The notes: generated from the letters alone by a model not told the origin. DNA of 64,000 nt from Heterocephalus glaber (GCF_000247695.1 NW_004624843.1:4827036-4891035), one strand, 5' to 3'; counted from the stretch's first letter, positions 22,750 through 34,388 are shown. A program made the numbers and translations.

Positions 22750-23070
22750 CCTGTTAGGCTTGGCCATGTGACTTGCTTTGATCACTGGAATATGGTGGAA
22801 GCGACCATGTGCCAGATCCAGAGAGCATCTCTGCTGCCCTTAGAATTTCTGCCAGTCCCCACTGGAGGAACATTCCCATAGTTTCTGGTCCCAGAATGAA
22901 CAACATATGGATGAGAGCTAAATGCAGCCCAGGGCCTGAAGTAGAGTCAGTCCAGCCAGCAGGGAAGTCTGTGAGCATGATGTCCATGATTACTGCTCTA
23001 AACCTCTGAGATGGTTGGGTTTGTTTGTTACACAGCATGACTCAGCAGAAACTTGACTAATACAAAATTC
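22750..23070 (+). mobile_element. MLT1-like LTR
   Basis: It reads gcttggccatgtgacttgc near the start and ends ctctgagatggttgggtttgtttgttacacagcatgactcagc...aacttgactaatac, characteristic of ancient MLT1 LTRs. Confidence 0.65.
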
Positions 23071-25934
23071 TCAATCTCAGCCAATGGTCACTGTATAAAT
23101 AGCAATGAACAGATGGTTTCTAGAAGTCCCCAGTTTTTTGACTTGATGGTGTGAAAGTGTCCCCATGCAAGCCTTCTGTTTTTCACTTTCACTACATTAA
23201 ATTACATGAGATGCCCAATACTTTATTATAAAATCTGTGTTAGATGATTTTCCCTAACTGTAGACTTCTGAGTGTTGGAGCTCAGGATGGGCTAAGCTAA
23301 GCTGTGATGTTCCATAGGCTAGGTGCATTCACTGCATTTTTGGCCTAAATAGTATTTTCCACTCATGGTGTTTGGGGATGTGACCCTACCCTAAGTCTAG
23401 GAGCATCTGTGCCTGGCTCCAGACATCCAACAAGCTGTTGTCCAAACAAATTTCTGAGGTCGCTGCTGTTCCCCAGGGCTTGGATAACGAAGTCCACTCC
23501 CCTTAGCTCCCAGTCTCCTCTGGCTTCACCTGCAACCCATTCTTCAGCCTCACCTCCCTCTTCCCCCTTCACAATCCCTCTGTTCCAGGCATATTTAAAC
23601 CAGGTGTGCATTTCCATCCCTGACCCCTTTCTCCACCTGAACTTCATGAAGACAACCAGTCCAGTCCCACCGATCTTCCCCTCTTTAACACAGGTTGTCA
23701 GACAGAAGCAGCTCGCTGAAACTTTTCCCCTCACCCACCCCTCAGTCACTGCTCTTCTCTGGCCCTCTGTGTCCCAGATAGTGTCCTGTGCAGTCCGGTC
23801 CACTTCTTGCCTAGCTCTCCCCGACAGGAAGTCCCGGCTGCCCCAGTAGCTCCTGGGCCACCTCTGGGCGTTTTCTTTGCTTCATCCTCTTACCAACAGG
23901 GCCCAGGTGACTCCTGGCACAAAAAAGCGGATGTCAGAAGTCAAGGGAACAAGCCCTTGAAGGGACAAGGGACAACAGAGTCACAGGAAGGAGGCCAGGC
24001 AGCCTTGGGGCATGGACTGAGACTCCTGGAGGTCAGGCCAAGTCTGTTAACCAAACCTGAGACCTGCTGAGGGGATCGGGAAGCCCTGACTCAGAGTGGC
24101 AGTCAAGAGCCCTCCGAGGCCTGACAGGGGGCAGAGAAAAGTGAGTGCATTTGGGAGTGGGGGGCTCCTGCCTGACCTCAGTGAAGGGAAGGGGCCACCT
24201 GCTCTTTGTCCAAGAGTTCGATGAAAATATTTTACCCAATGCAGGTGTCAAGAATGGTCTAGAAGGGGTTTGCTAAAGGATGGAGGGAGTCCCCTGGGTG
24301 CCTCAGCAGGTCACATCTACCACCTGGAAGCCTGACTCAGTGGATGGAACCTGCAGCCTTCGGGGCCAAAGCCAGAGAATGTGCTGGAGGGAAGTTTTAT
24401 TGCAAGAATCTAAATTGAACCAGCTGGAACTCTTGAAACAATCATCCTATTCATATATTTAAAATAAATTGTGCATCTTTTAGCAGGCAGCCAGCGTTTC
24501 ATTATTAAGATGGAAGGTGGAACAGAGTGTTCTTGGCTGGGTCGACCCCAGAATCTCTGTCGCTGTCTCAGGATGGCTCGGCATGTGGTAAAGCATTTAC
24601 CAAGGTGAATGCATTTCAGGCCTGAGGCAGGAGGCCCACGTGCCCACACCCGGAGCGCTGCCAGTCAGCTGAGTGGCAGTGAAGCCTTCCAAGGTGACAT
24701 CACTGTCTCCTGACGTCCTCCCCACGCCTGCAGGGAGCGTGGAGAAGTAAAAGGAAAATTTTACAGCGCTCCGTGGGTCTAGCAAAGTCCCTTGGTAAGA
24801 AACATTAAAATATTTCATAGAGCTACAAAAGTTAAAACAGTGCAAAATGGTTAAAAAAGGAGAGAGTTCCAATAGACGTTTTGCTTTTTTAAATAAATAG
24901 ACTTTGGGATACATAGGAAGTCAACATATAATACAGAGTGAAAAGGAGCTTATTCTTTGCAAAGATCAAGCTACGCGGTCCTGTGGCATGTCCCACACGG
25001 AAACGAAATGCAGGATTAGAGAGGAATACGGAGAAATAACCCCAGACCCCGACACCAAAGCCTGACACGACAGCGCATTCATTCGTTCACTCATTCATTC
25101 CTCCCTCTGAAAAGTCTTCAGTGCTTCCTGCACTTTAGAGCATGAGTCACTCGAGGGTCGTGAAAACACGAAGACTCTGATCAGTGTCTGACACAGGGCC
25201 AAGGCTGCGCCTTCCTAACCAGCGAGGCTCACTGGGCTCTCAAGCCCCACCCCTGCCACGCCTCTCAGTCACCGCCTTCTAGTGAGACTTCTGGTGTCGG
25301 CCGGCCACAGTAGAACTTTGAGACTGGGCTGCAGTCTACCTCACCTAACAGCTCTTAACACCTCGGGAGAGGTTAAAATTACTAGCAGGACTTTTAAGGA
25401 CTGATTGCTAGGCTCCACCCAGACCAGTTAAATCAGAGTCTGGGTGGAAGGGTGCCCAGGCCAGAGTATTTTTAAAAGGTTCAAGGTGACTCAAATGTAA
25501 CCAAAAGCCAACCTCATCTAGGACAAACGGAGACAAGACAACCTCAACCTTGGGAGATCAAGAATGGACAGGAGTTTCCGCTCCCATTTGTAAAGATCAA
25601 AACAATTTGATGTTTCTGATAATGGAATTAGATAAGAAAAAGGAAGTCAAGGTATACATATTGGAAAATACAAGACAAATTTAAGAAAATTCCTAAAAAT
25701 AAAATCAATTTAATAGACAATTGAAACAAAAAGAAACTTATCAAGAGGTTTTTCATATATCAGAAAGAGAAAATATGATTTTTATAGAGTCCTCTGACAA
25801 TAGCAACCATATATGAACTATATCTCAACTTCGTAAGAACTGTTTATGGGACAAATAAAGAAAATGAGAAAACTTTTACCAAAGAGGACTTGGATAAATG
25901 GAAAGATACATTCTCTGTAGACAGAGAATCTCTT
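23071..25934. other. Intergenic sequence, mostly unique
   Basis: Contains the candidate element at 24400-24900. Opposite-strand open frames of 146 codons at 23363-23849 mirror each other and show no family signature. Confidence 0.55.
24400..24900. promoter_or_regulatory. Candidate conserved non-coding element
   Basis: Unique block with TCATTATTAAGATGG, CCAAGGTGACATCACTG and AT-rich flanks, without repeat signatures. Inferred from composition. Confidence 0.28.
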
Positions 25935-26090
25935 TTAAAAAACATTTTTTATTAGTCCATATTTGCAGAACATAATAATTACTACATTCATCATGGGGAG
26001 TTAGCACATGGACATAATACATCTTAATTATTTTTATATTCCTTTCCCCCTCCTCCTCCCTCCATTTCTTGGTCCCTTTGCAAAAGAGAA
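25935..26090 (-). mobile_element. Lineage-type L1 3' end
   Basis: ttttttattag..catatttgcagaacataataatta.tacattcatcatggggag followed by a CT-rich tract matches the copy at 38850-38995. The T-rich start and pyrimidine tract (minus-strand purine tract then A-tail) are typical of a rodent L1 3' UTR. Confidence 0.55.
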
Positions 26091-26142
26091 AATTTTAATA
26101 AAATGAAAGTGTCAGTTCTACCTCAAATTAAAAATAAATTTA

Positions 26143-26275
26143 GAGCTTGGCATAGCACTTGCATCTGTAGTCCCAGCTTCTTGGGAGGCTGAGGCAGGAG
26201 TGTTGCTTGGGCCCAGGAGTTTGAGGCCCACCTGGGCAACATAATGAGACCCTCATATCAAAAGCAACAACAGTA
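26143..26275 (+). mobile_element. B1 SINE
   Basis: Reads agcttcttgggaggctgaggcaggag ... cacctgggcaacataatgagac. Confidence 0.85.
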
Positions 26276-26290
26276 AAATAGAAAAGAATA

Positions 26291-26375
26291 GGGCCGGGGA
26301 TTTAGTTCAGTGGCACCATGCCTGCCTCGAAAGCACAAGGTCCTGAGTTTGATCCTCAGTACAAAAGAAAACAGA
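26291..26375 (+). mobile_element. ID-type SINE
   Basis: Complete element next to an opposite ID at 26393, giving an inverted pair. Confidence 0.9.
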
Positions 26376-26392
26376 ATAAGGAGCTGGATGCA

Positions 26393-26476
26393 ATTTTTTT
26401 TTTGGTATGGGGGATTGAACTCTGGACCTTGTGCTTTTGAGGCAGGCATGGTGCTACTGAGCTAAATCCCTGGACC
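26393..26476 (-). mobile_element. ID-type SINE
   Basis: Complete element with near-perfect duplication ctgga(t/a)gcaattttt. Confidence 0.9.
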
Positions 26477-26599
26477 TGGAAGCAATTTTTAAAAAGTGTA
26501 TATATGTATCCTAAAGTTCATCTGGAAAAATAACTATGTAAGTATAGAAAAGTAATTTTTGGAAACAACAATGAAATAAGGGAAGGGTTGCTTTATTAG

Positions 26600-26750
26600 A
26601 TAAACTGAGGTATTATTTATATGCCATAAAATGATTCCTTTGAAATGTACAGTTGGAAGAATTCTAACACAGGTCAATACTTCGTACCCCCAACCCAATC
26701 AGAACAGAGAGTATTTCCATCTCCACAGGTGGTTCCCTCCACTCCTGTCT
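26600..26750 (-). mobile_element. Ancient L1M-like fragment, left part
   Basis: Text such as ggtattatttatatgcc...ttcctttgaaatgtacag is an L1M signature. It resumes after the LTR candidate at 26755-27190. Confidence 0.5.
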
Positions 26751-26754
26751 GTTT

Positions 26755-27190
26755 GACGAGGAAGGTAAAACTTAAAAAAACAAAACCTAAGTCTTAAGTG
26801 TTAGATAAAACCCTACAGGCCACAAATAATACTCTCTGTCATATTCCCCTTTAATCTTCCCCTTCACTGTGGCTGCTGTTCTTTGCCCTGAGAACTCTGT
26901 TCCTATAGATAATGGTTTTGCCACATCCTGCTTTTATGGGAGCCTGTTTTTTCTTCATCTGACCAAGGACACCCAGATGTGCTAAGTTGCAAACTGTCAC
27001 TGCTTGAATAACTGCCTTTGTTCTGCTTCTGTAACTTCCCTATGAGAGGAATGGCATAACTTCTGCTTGGGGCTCAGAATTTGGAGTTACAAACTCCTCT
27101 GGGCCCGCTGGTGTAATAAACCTTGGTTACCCTCCACCTTTCTGAGTGCTGCTCAGCTCTTTCATGCATTGTTCCTGCTGTTATGTGTTT
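26755..27190 (+). mobile_element. Candidate solo LTR inserted into an L1M remnant
   Basis: The block looks like an LTR: a CTGCTTCTGTAACTTCCC stretch and a TATGAGAGG region, then ctggtgtaataaaccttgg (polyadenylation signal and R region) followed by a CT-rich U5. It separates two pieces of one L1M-like sequence (26600-26750 and 27210-27370), as expected for an insertion. The ends are approximate and no internal region is present. Confidence 0.5.
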
Positions 27191-27209
27191 CTCAGTTTCT
27201 CAGCAAACC

Positions 27210-27375
27210 TCCTGTCTTCCCAGCACTGGTCCTGACCCAGGCAAGCACCAATTTGCTTTCTATCTGTTCAGATTGGAGCCACCTGGTTAGAATTTCACAG
27301 AGGTGGAATCTTACAGCTTGGTCCCTTGGGTGTCCAGCTGCATTTGCTCAGCATGGTGTCCCTGTCAGCAGGGCA
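27210..27375 (-). mobile_element. Ancient L1M-like fragment, right part
   Basis: The block caatttgctttctatctgttcagattgg...tttcacagaggtggaatcttacag continues the L1M text of 26600-26750 after an inserted LTR. Confidence 0.45.
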
Positions 27376-27966
27376 TTGTGCTAGGATAGGAGCAGCAGAT
27401 AGATCAGGCAACAGAAGAGTCCAGATACAACTGCAAGTTTCAGTGGGAATTTAACAGGTGAAAAGGTAGCAGTTTAGACCAATGTGGAAAGTATAATTAG
27501 CCAGAAAATGACTTTGGAACCACTGCCTTCTTATCAGGGGAAATGAGTTTTAAGCTGAAAAAAATGACTAATGGATTAAGTATTTAAATATAAAAATAAA
27601 TCTAAATATATACAAAGCTACTGCAAATCAGTGAGAGGGAAATAAGCAAAGGAGAAGTCATTCGCTGAGGAAGAAATCTAAATGAGCAAGAAATATAAGC
27701 AGGGGGCTTCAAAGACATACAAATCATTATTGCTGATCTATCAGGTTGACTATTTAACTTTATGGCTTTTTAAAAAAATTAAAACATCCACTTCTGAAAT
27801 GCAGAATCAGATACCTGGCTGTGGACTTAATGTGTCTGCCGAAAGCTCATGTGTTGGAGACAACCCCCAAATTCACGAGTTAATGGTGTTTGGAAGTGAG
27901 GCCTTTGGGAGATAATTGGGATAGGATAAAGTCCTGAGAGTGTAGTCTATATGATAGGAAGAATGA

Positions 27967-28082
27967 GCCAGGCATGGTGGTACATGCCTGTAATCCCACC
28001 ACTCGGAAGGCTGAGACAGGAGGATCTCTGAGACTTTGAGACCAGCCTGTAATACATAGTGAAACCCTGTCTCAGAGACCAA
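27967..28082 (+). mobile_element. B1 SINE
   Basis: Near-intact: gccaggcatggtggtacatgcc ... gtgaaaccctgtctc; inserted in a MaLR LTR. Confidence 0.92.
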
Positions 28083-28153
28083 GCTGAGCTGCCACACCCT
28101 CACCTTTGGTCTGTCAGCCATGTTGTGCCTGTGCCATATGAAGATACAGCAGC

Positions 28154-28344
28154 TGGGCTAGGGATTTAATTGATTTTTGGGGTTTTTTTTGGTGCCGGGG
28201 ATTGAACTCGGGTCCTTGTGCTTCCGAAGCAGGTGGCGAAACCACTGAGCTAAATCCCCAGCCCTGGGCTAGGGATTTAGCTCAAAGGCACTTGCCTTGA
28301 AAGCACAAGGTCCTGAGTTCGATCCCCAATACAAAAAAAACAAA
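28154..28344 (+). mobile_element. ID-type SINE split by a second ID
   Basis: The plus-strand element starts at 28154 and resumes after a minus-strand ID. Its first 15 bases (tgggctagggattta) are duplicated at 28265-28279. Confidence 0.92.
28169..28264 (-). mobile_element. ID-type SINE nested inside another ID
   Basis: Complete minus-strand element bounded by the perfect 15-bp target-site duplication tgggctagggattta. Confidence 0.94.
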
Positions 28345-28480
28345 ATGCAGTGAGAAAATTCTCATCAGAATTGCCTGAAGCTCTTAGGCTCCCAGCCTCC
28401 AGGACTGAGTGGCAAACAGGTTCTTTGTGAACCACCTAGTCTGTGTACTCGGTAACAAATCGCTCAGATGCACTCAGACA

Positions 28481-28562
28481 TTTTATTTTCCAGGCTGGGG
28501 CTGGCACCCAGGGCCTTGTCGTCCTGGGCAGTCGCTTGACTGCCGAGCTGCACCCAGCCCCG
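28481..28562 (-). mobile_element. ID-like SINE, old
   Basis: The reverse complement reads ggggctgggtgcagctcggcagtcaagcg, a diverged ID. Confidence 0.5.
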
Positions 28563-28689
28563 GCTGTGCTCTTCAGGACCTCGAAGGGCACCAAGGGTTA
28601 CAGAAGACCACTTGGGTGACACTGCCTCCTGTCCACGGAGGGAGATGTCACTGTCCCCACCGTAGATCCTCCTGCATCGCCTCCCAGTG

Positions 28690-29060
28690 CTGAGGAAGTG
28701 GGAGGTGTGAAGCCCAGGGTCAACTTCGAGTTTGCTAAATATTTATTACCTCATGGCTCTCTGTGAGACAGCTTGCTCCCCCATGAGTTTCCATTAGCTC
28801 CCAGGCCTCAGAATTATTAGTGCTAATATATTATGCTCTCCTATCATGGGAGATAAATTTAACGCTATAGGAATCTCCAATCATGATTTTTAATGAAATA
28901 TTATATGTTTTCAAGGAAAGACAAAATTGATAGATTAAATGTCTAAAAGGAAGTTGAAAATGACTATGTGGATTTCTTCCTCAGTGTTGCAAGGGAGCTG
29001 TGAGCTAGAGTAACAAAGATTTTAGTTATTTTAAGATTTTGTGAAATTGATTGCTCAAGT
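28690..29060. promoter_or_regulatory. Candidate conserved non-coding element
   Basis: Repeat-free AT-rich block with clustered TAAT/ATTA, ATTATTAGTGCTAATA and an AACAAAG SOX-type site, about 17 kb downstream of NPPC in transcript sense. Inferred from composition. Confidence 0.35.
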
Positions 29061-29397
29061 GTTTAATTCTCTCCAACAAATATACACGGAACACCTTCCC
29101 AGTGACAAGTGAAGATTCCGGGTGCACGGTGCGGGCAGAAGAGGCAAAATCTGTCTACAGGGGCTGAGATTTAACTTTGCTTTTGACATATGATAAAGCG
29201 ATGCCTGTGCTATTTGGAGTCTCAGATATATGACTGTGCTGCAGACACCTTGAATGATTCAAGCAATATAAAAAGTAGACAATTTAATAAACATGGAGTG
29301 CAGCTTCAGGTACACAAAGATGTTTACTAGCTTTGCCCCAAAATGAAATGAAATTGAGGATTGCAGGTATGTCACAGTGCCTTGTTACAGATGAAAT

Positions 29398-29420
29398 TCT
29401 CTCTCTCTCTCTCTCCCTCT
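29398..29420 (+). repeat. (CT)n microsatellite
   Basis: Short CT run before cctctgggcc. Confidence 0.9.
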
Positions 29421-29451
29421 GGGCCTTCTTTCTGAGCTATATTCCAGTCTT

Positions 29452-29577
29452 TTTCCTTTTTTGAGACAAGTTCTTGCTAAGTCACTGTTGCCCAAGTTTG
29501 GCTTGGAGTGGAGATCCTTCTGCTTCAGCCTTCCAGATTTCTAGGATTAGTGGTGTGTGCTCCACTTCAACCTGGCT
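29452..29577 (-). mobile_element. B1 SINE
   Basis: Diverged: ttttttgagacaagttcttgc ... cttccagatttctaggatta. Confidence 0.75.
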
Positions 29578-29591
29578 TTCTTCCTTTTCTT

Positions 29592-29678
29592 TCTTTTTTT
29601 TTTGGTACCAAGGATCGAACTTGGGTCCTTGTGCTTAGGAGGCAGGCAGTGGAACCACCGAGTTAAATCCCCAGCCCT
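29592..29678 (-). mobile_element. ID-type SINE
   Basis: Complete element with target-site duplication tttcttccttttct. Confidence 0.9.
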
Positions 29679-29931
29679 TTCTTCCTTTTCTTAAAAGGTC
29701 CAGAAAACCTCACTGGGCTCTTTGTAGGCACCTCCCTCCCCATTTTAAGCCAGCTGGAGGGGACACTTTGTGCTCAAGGAAGGATTTTGGATTGAGAAGG
29801 AGAGAGCAAGCCAAGAGGCCTCAGTAGGGAGGAGGAAGTGTGACAATGGCCTGGCCCAAGGTGAGTTGATTGGATGTTGGATGGAAAGTGTTAAGAGGAA
29901 AATCTGATCAACCCCACAAGGGATCCCCGAG

Positions 29932-30040
29932 AGCTGGATGTGGTGGCCATGGCTATAATCCCAGCACTCAGGAGGCTGAGGCAGGAGGATCACTACGAGT
30001 TCAAGGCCAGTCTGAGAGCCTGTCTTGACAGAAAGAAAGA
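29932..30040 (+). mobile_element. B1 SINE with purine-repeat tail
   Basis: Reads cataatcccagcactcagg-type text and ends gagagcctgtcttgacag; its tail runs into the (GA)n repeat and N gap. Confidence 0.88.
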
Positions 30041-30052
30041 GAGAGGGAGAGA

Positions 30053-30103
<51 letters not shown>

Positions 30104-30220
30104 NNNNNNNNNNNNNNNNNNNNNNNNNNNNNNNNNNNNNNNNNNNNNNNNNNNNNNNNNNNNNNNNNNNNNNNNNNNNNNNNNNNNNNNNNNNNNNNNN
30201 NNNGAGAGAGAGAGAGAGAG

Positions 30221-30279
<59 letters not shown>

Positions 30280-30290
30280 AAAGAAGAAAA
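30041..30290 (+). repeat. (GA)n/(GAAA)n microsatellite containing a 100-N gap
   Basis: A (GA)n run leads into N at 30104-30203, and (GA)n then (GAAA)n follow. It sits on the tail of a B1. Poly-Arg/Glu open frames through it are artefacts. Confidence 0.97.
30104..30203. other. Assembly gap (100 N)
   Basis: Exactly 100 N inside a GA repeat, a default-length gap of unknown true size. Confidence 0.99.
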
Positions 30291-30644
30291 GAAATTGCAG
30301 TCCAAGCACGCTTCGGTGCGGGCGCCGCAGCTGCCCTCTTGGCGGGCCCTGGCCCTGGCCCTCTCCACCTTGCCTGTCTACTCCCTTGGCTCTGGGCCCC
30401 TTCTCTTTTCATTCTTGCTCCCCCTGGAGCACAGCACATCCCCTCCTCAGCTCAGGACGACCCAGCCTCCCCTGGCGACTGCCACTCCAGGCTCCCACGT
30501 CTCATGCCTTCCAGGTGCCGGCTCCTCCTGGGAGGACCGCGTCGATTCTGCTCCCCTGACTCTGGGGTCCTCGGGCGCAGCCCTTGCTGGCTGCCTATCT
30601 CATGGGCGCGGTACTGAGCTCCCCGGCGTGAATCAAAGGAGTCA

Positions 30645-30870
30645 GGAGAGTTTTATTGGAATAAGAAGAACAGCTCCTGGGCCTCTGGGGGCACCCCGAC
30701 TCGTTGTTCATGGAGGATCTTTGTCCCCGGGGAGTCTATAAGCAAAGTCACAATGCCAGTACAACGGGTCAACTGCATCCACCCTGCAGGATTACGAGTT
30801 GCTCAGCTAATACTGATCCAATAGGGAAGCGAAGCTTGTAGCAAGGGTACAGCTGGCTTCAGCTTACCTC
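30645..30870 (-). mobile_element. Fragment resembling the Gln-primed ERV LTR family
   Basis: It shares agttttattgga, agctcctg.g..tctgggg, tctataagcaaa and gctcagctaatactgatccaatag with the LTR at 6290-6470. No internal retroviral sequence follows, so it is a diverged partial solo LTR. Confidence 0.5.
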
Positions 30871-32027
30871 CAGTTTCCAATGGTAGAAGGGACAAAGGCA
30901 CCGTGGAAGGGAGGGGAGCGTGGCCCGGGTGTGCTGGGCACCCAGCGATGCGTCTGACGCCTTCCTGGGCCCAGAGGGTGCTGATTGCAGTGCCATCTCA
31001 AGCTGCCGTTGATCTCCAGGAGGCTCCCTGGCTCTCTTCCAGTTCACCTGCAGATCTGGTTTTGAGGCATCTTTTTGATCCCTGACAGCCTATTAATTTC
31101 TATCTAAGGTGGCCATCTACAGTAACAGCTTGAGCGAGGAGTGACAGCCGGGCCCAGGCTGAGGGGTGGGGAGTGCACTGTCAACAGAGAGCACGCGGGT
31201 GTGGATCTCTAGTGCTGTGGAGAATTCAAATTCCAGCTCCCTGAAGCTCTCACCTTCCTTACTGCTGGAGTCACCAAACAGGCCCTGAATGCTGCACACG
31301 TTTTTCCTGCAGCTCTGCAGGTTGAGTTCCAGTGTGACTGTCCTTGTGCAGGGACATCCTGTCCTGGAGTCGCTGGGGGAGAGCATGTTCTCCACTTCCC
31401 CCCAGGCACCCGAGTTTCCTTTCTCCTCTGTCCAAAGTCAAGGCCAGCATGCTGCCGGTCTGTGCCCTTCTGTGTGTCACCTCGCCCGGCAGGCTTAGGG
31501 ACCTGGGGGACGGCACATGGTCTGCCAGACTCACCGTACCACATTTCTGATCCACCTTTGCCCTGTGAGGTGGTAGATGCCAGGTCAGGATCAGGACATG
31601 GACTTCTCTGGGGAGACATACTCCATCTCCACACGAGGTCAGCCTGCTGAGCAAAGCTGGCCACAGTCTGGGGCTGTTCTAACCTGCCAGGGCACTGGGG
31701 ACCCAGAGGTTGACGGTGCCACTCTATGACTTCCGGAGCCTGTGGTTCTCCAGGACCCAGAGACAGGCGAGGCCAATCTGGCATGAGGCCCAGCCAGGCT
31801 TGAAGGGAGAATATGGGTTCCGGGGACAGCCAAGGGAACAGGTACTCAGGCAGGCTCAGCCCCTGCTCAGGGCACAAGGAGGTTGTCTCGGGAGTCACTG
31901 AGCCACAGCAAGGTGGATGTGGATGAGAACCTCGTGCATGGGAGGCCTGGGCGGGGCGCGGTGAGCAGGGCCCAAGGCAGGGCTGCCAGGCATAGACATG
32001 GTCCCACCTTTGTGTCAGGGGAGGATG
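30871..32027. other. Intergenic GC-moderate sequence
   Basis: Several overlapping open frames up to 229 codons on both strands without recognisable domains or splice-consistent structure. I see no gene. Confidence 0.5.
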
Positions 32028-32420
32028 TGAATGCCCAAGACTGGGTAATTTATGAAAAGCAGAAATTTGTGGTACTTTATGAAGGCCTGGGTTCTCCTCC
32101 CGTGCAGCCAGTGGAAGCTGTGTCTCATTTGTGGCCCAGAGACCTGGCCATCAGTAGACAAGCAGGGCCAGGACTGGCCCCAGGCCACTGTTCTCCCCCA
32201 AGAGCCCTTGGAGCATCGCCGGGGAAGCTGAGAACAAGGGCCTGGGGATGGGAGAGATGCTGGAGTCCCCACAGCAGAGGGCAGGTGGCTTCTCAGGGGC
32301 CAGGCCCTTGTTTGGGAGCCTCGCAATCCTGCCTCCCATGGAAGGCTGTGGGAAGGACAGAACAGTGCTGTCGAGCTGCCCAGGGCATCTTCATGGACAT
32401 GGGCCATGCCTGCCTGTTAG
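32028..32420 (-). mobile_element. MaLR-type LTR fragment
   Basis: The start reads caagactgggtaatttatg.aaagcagaaattt, which is the reverse complement of an MST/THE1-like LTR end. The remainder is diverged. Confidence 0.45.
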
Positions 32421-32431
32421 GAACAGCACGA

Positions 32432-32560
32432 AGCTGGGAGTGAGGCGCACTCCTGTAATCCCGGTCCTGGGGAGGCTGAGGCAGGAGGATTTTGAGTTTG
32501 AGGCCCAGTCTGGGATTTAACAAAATCCTGTCTCAAGGTAAAATTAGGAAAAGGCTGAAG
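32432..32560 (+). mobile_element. B1 SINE with purine-repeat tail
   Basis: Reads ctcctgtaatcccggtcctggggaggctgagg ... aaaatcctgtctcaagg; a (GA)n repeat follows. Confidence 0.87.
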
Positions 32561-32566
32561 GCTGGG

Positions 32567-32706
<140 letters not shown>

Positions 32707-33542
32707 TTATAGCGATTTTCCCAGAGTGATGTAATTTGTGTGAATTGTTTTGCTTTAAAAAAACTTAAAACTATATTGCAAACATTTAACAGATTGAAAA
32801 CCAACCAAAAAAAAAATCACCCATAAGCCACCGTTGAGATGCAGAAAAATGCTCGTTTTCATTAATTTCCCAGCGTGTAATCCAGTACCATGACAGAGGC
32901 AGGTGCTAGCTACATTGCCTAAACCGGCGATTCTCAAAGTGTAGTTGCAGGAAAGGCAGAAGCAGGGACCCCTGGAAACTTGCGGAGATGTGTATTTTCA
33001 GGCCCGCTCAGACTTTCCAGTATAGAAGCTGGGACTGGGTGTTGGCGAGTGTGTTTTACAGGTCTTCTGAACGCGCTCTGAGAGAACCTGGCTCAACCTC
33101 TGCAGTTTCACGCAGTTCTGCAATCTCACCACGAGAGGGCACCAGAGGGCTGTGGTTTTCGCCTCAGTCGCCCGCTTTTGCTTCTCTAGGGCCTTGCTAG
33201 GCACGGTGCAAATGTAAAGAAACGATGACTGCAGATGTTTCGCGAATTAATGGGTAACTTTAAATGCTACCGAGTTTGGACCAAATTCTACTGTCATTCT
33301 AGTTCCTGCTTTGCGTGACTGCAGGCCCAGTGTGTCTCGGTGGTGGCAGAACGTGTTTGACAGTGCTTGTTTTGTTTGAAACATCCAGGAATGTAAAGGC
33401 AGTGGGGTCCGAAGCAGGTGTCTCCTGGTAAATGGCGATTTCTGTAAAAGGCCCGAGACAGCTGTGGCCTCTCCTGACTCCCTGCCGCCCGGGCTGCCAG
33501 CCTGGTTCAGGCTCCTTCCCCCCTCCCTCCAGCACTTCTCTT

Positions 33543-33657
33543 TTTTGTAATTTCAAGTGCACTTACAGAGGCACAATTTACGTATAATAAGTGTACCATC
33601 AGAAGAGTTTGGTGAGTGTAAATTCGATGAAATTTGACGAATGTAACCACCACTCCA
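33543..33657 (-). mobile_element. Ancient L1M-like fragment
   Basis: Contains gaggcacaatttacgtataataagtg...aatttgacgaatgtaaccaccactcc, a diverged match to the same L1M segment as 26600-26750. Confidence 0.5.
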
Positions 33658-33708
33658 CTGATTTTTTCTTTATCATATATCACCTTTATTATGCTTAGTT
33701 TACATTTC

Positions 33709-33838
33709 TTTGTTTTTTTGAGGTAAGGTTTTACTATGTAGTTCAAGCTGGCCTTGAACTCACTATGTAGCCCAGACTGACCTTGAACCTCACAGTGATC
33801 CTCCTGCCTCAGCTTCCCAATTAAAACCACACCTGGTT
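33709..33838 (-). mobile_element. B1 SINE
   Basis: Reads ttttttgaggtaaggttttac ... gtagcccagactgaccttg. Confidence 0.88.
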
Positions 33839-34388
33839 TTAATTTATAATTAGTTTTTGCCATTATAGTCAAGCTTAGTCAGAGAAATAAGCCAGAGTTA
33901 TAATGGCAGGAGAAGGTAAATACTCTCTCACATGGCATTCAAGACTAAGTATTTTCCAGACATCATTTGAGAAGCCAATGATATACAAAGAAATATTGGT
34001 CAAACCATAATCAAACAATGAATCAGATACCTGTGAGCCTTTCCTCTTGCAGTGAATACTGGATTGGGTGCTTAATGATGAGTATCATGACTCCATAAAA
34101 TTTTAAAATACTACCTTAAGACATAACATTATTCACAGAGTTCTTGGCCTAGTCATATTTCAAAGGTTCTGATGCTGAGAAATTTGAGGGCCTTTCGAGT
34201 CCTCTGGGCTTCTGTGCACTCTTGGGTGTTGTCCAGCCAGGCAGGCAGGAACAACCGTTTCAGTCCCAGGACCTGGCCAGGACACGGCCACCACCATCTG
34301 TGCCAGAAGCAGTGGGACACCCGAGGACAGGTGAGAAGGGCACAGGTTTGAGCTGCAGGTGAGACTGAGATTAAGAAATGAAGCTTGT

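Larger units (their letters stand above)
27812..28480 (+). mobile_element. MaLR-type LTR interrupted by B1 and two ID insertions
   Basis: The LTR begins ctgtggacttaatgtgtctgcc and ggtgtttggaagtgaggcctttgggag, is interrupted by a B1 (27967-28082) and a nested ID pair (28154-28344), and resumes with a gcctccaggactgagtggcaaac segment. Confidence 0.6.

Noticed and set aside
23363..23849. Mirror 146-codon open frames on both strands
   Set aside because: No similarity that I recognise and no splice or promoter context.
29745..30741. Open frames of 148-238 codons with poly-Arg/Glu or poly-Ser/Leu
   Set aside because: Produced by translating the (GA)n repeat and the N gap.
31209..31898. 229-codon minus-strand open frame
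   Set aside because: No recognisable family and an equally open opposite strand; probably chance.
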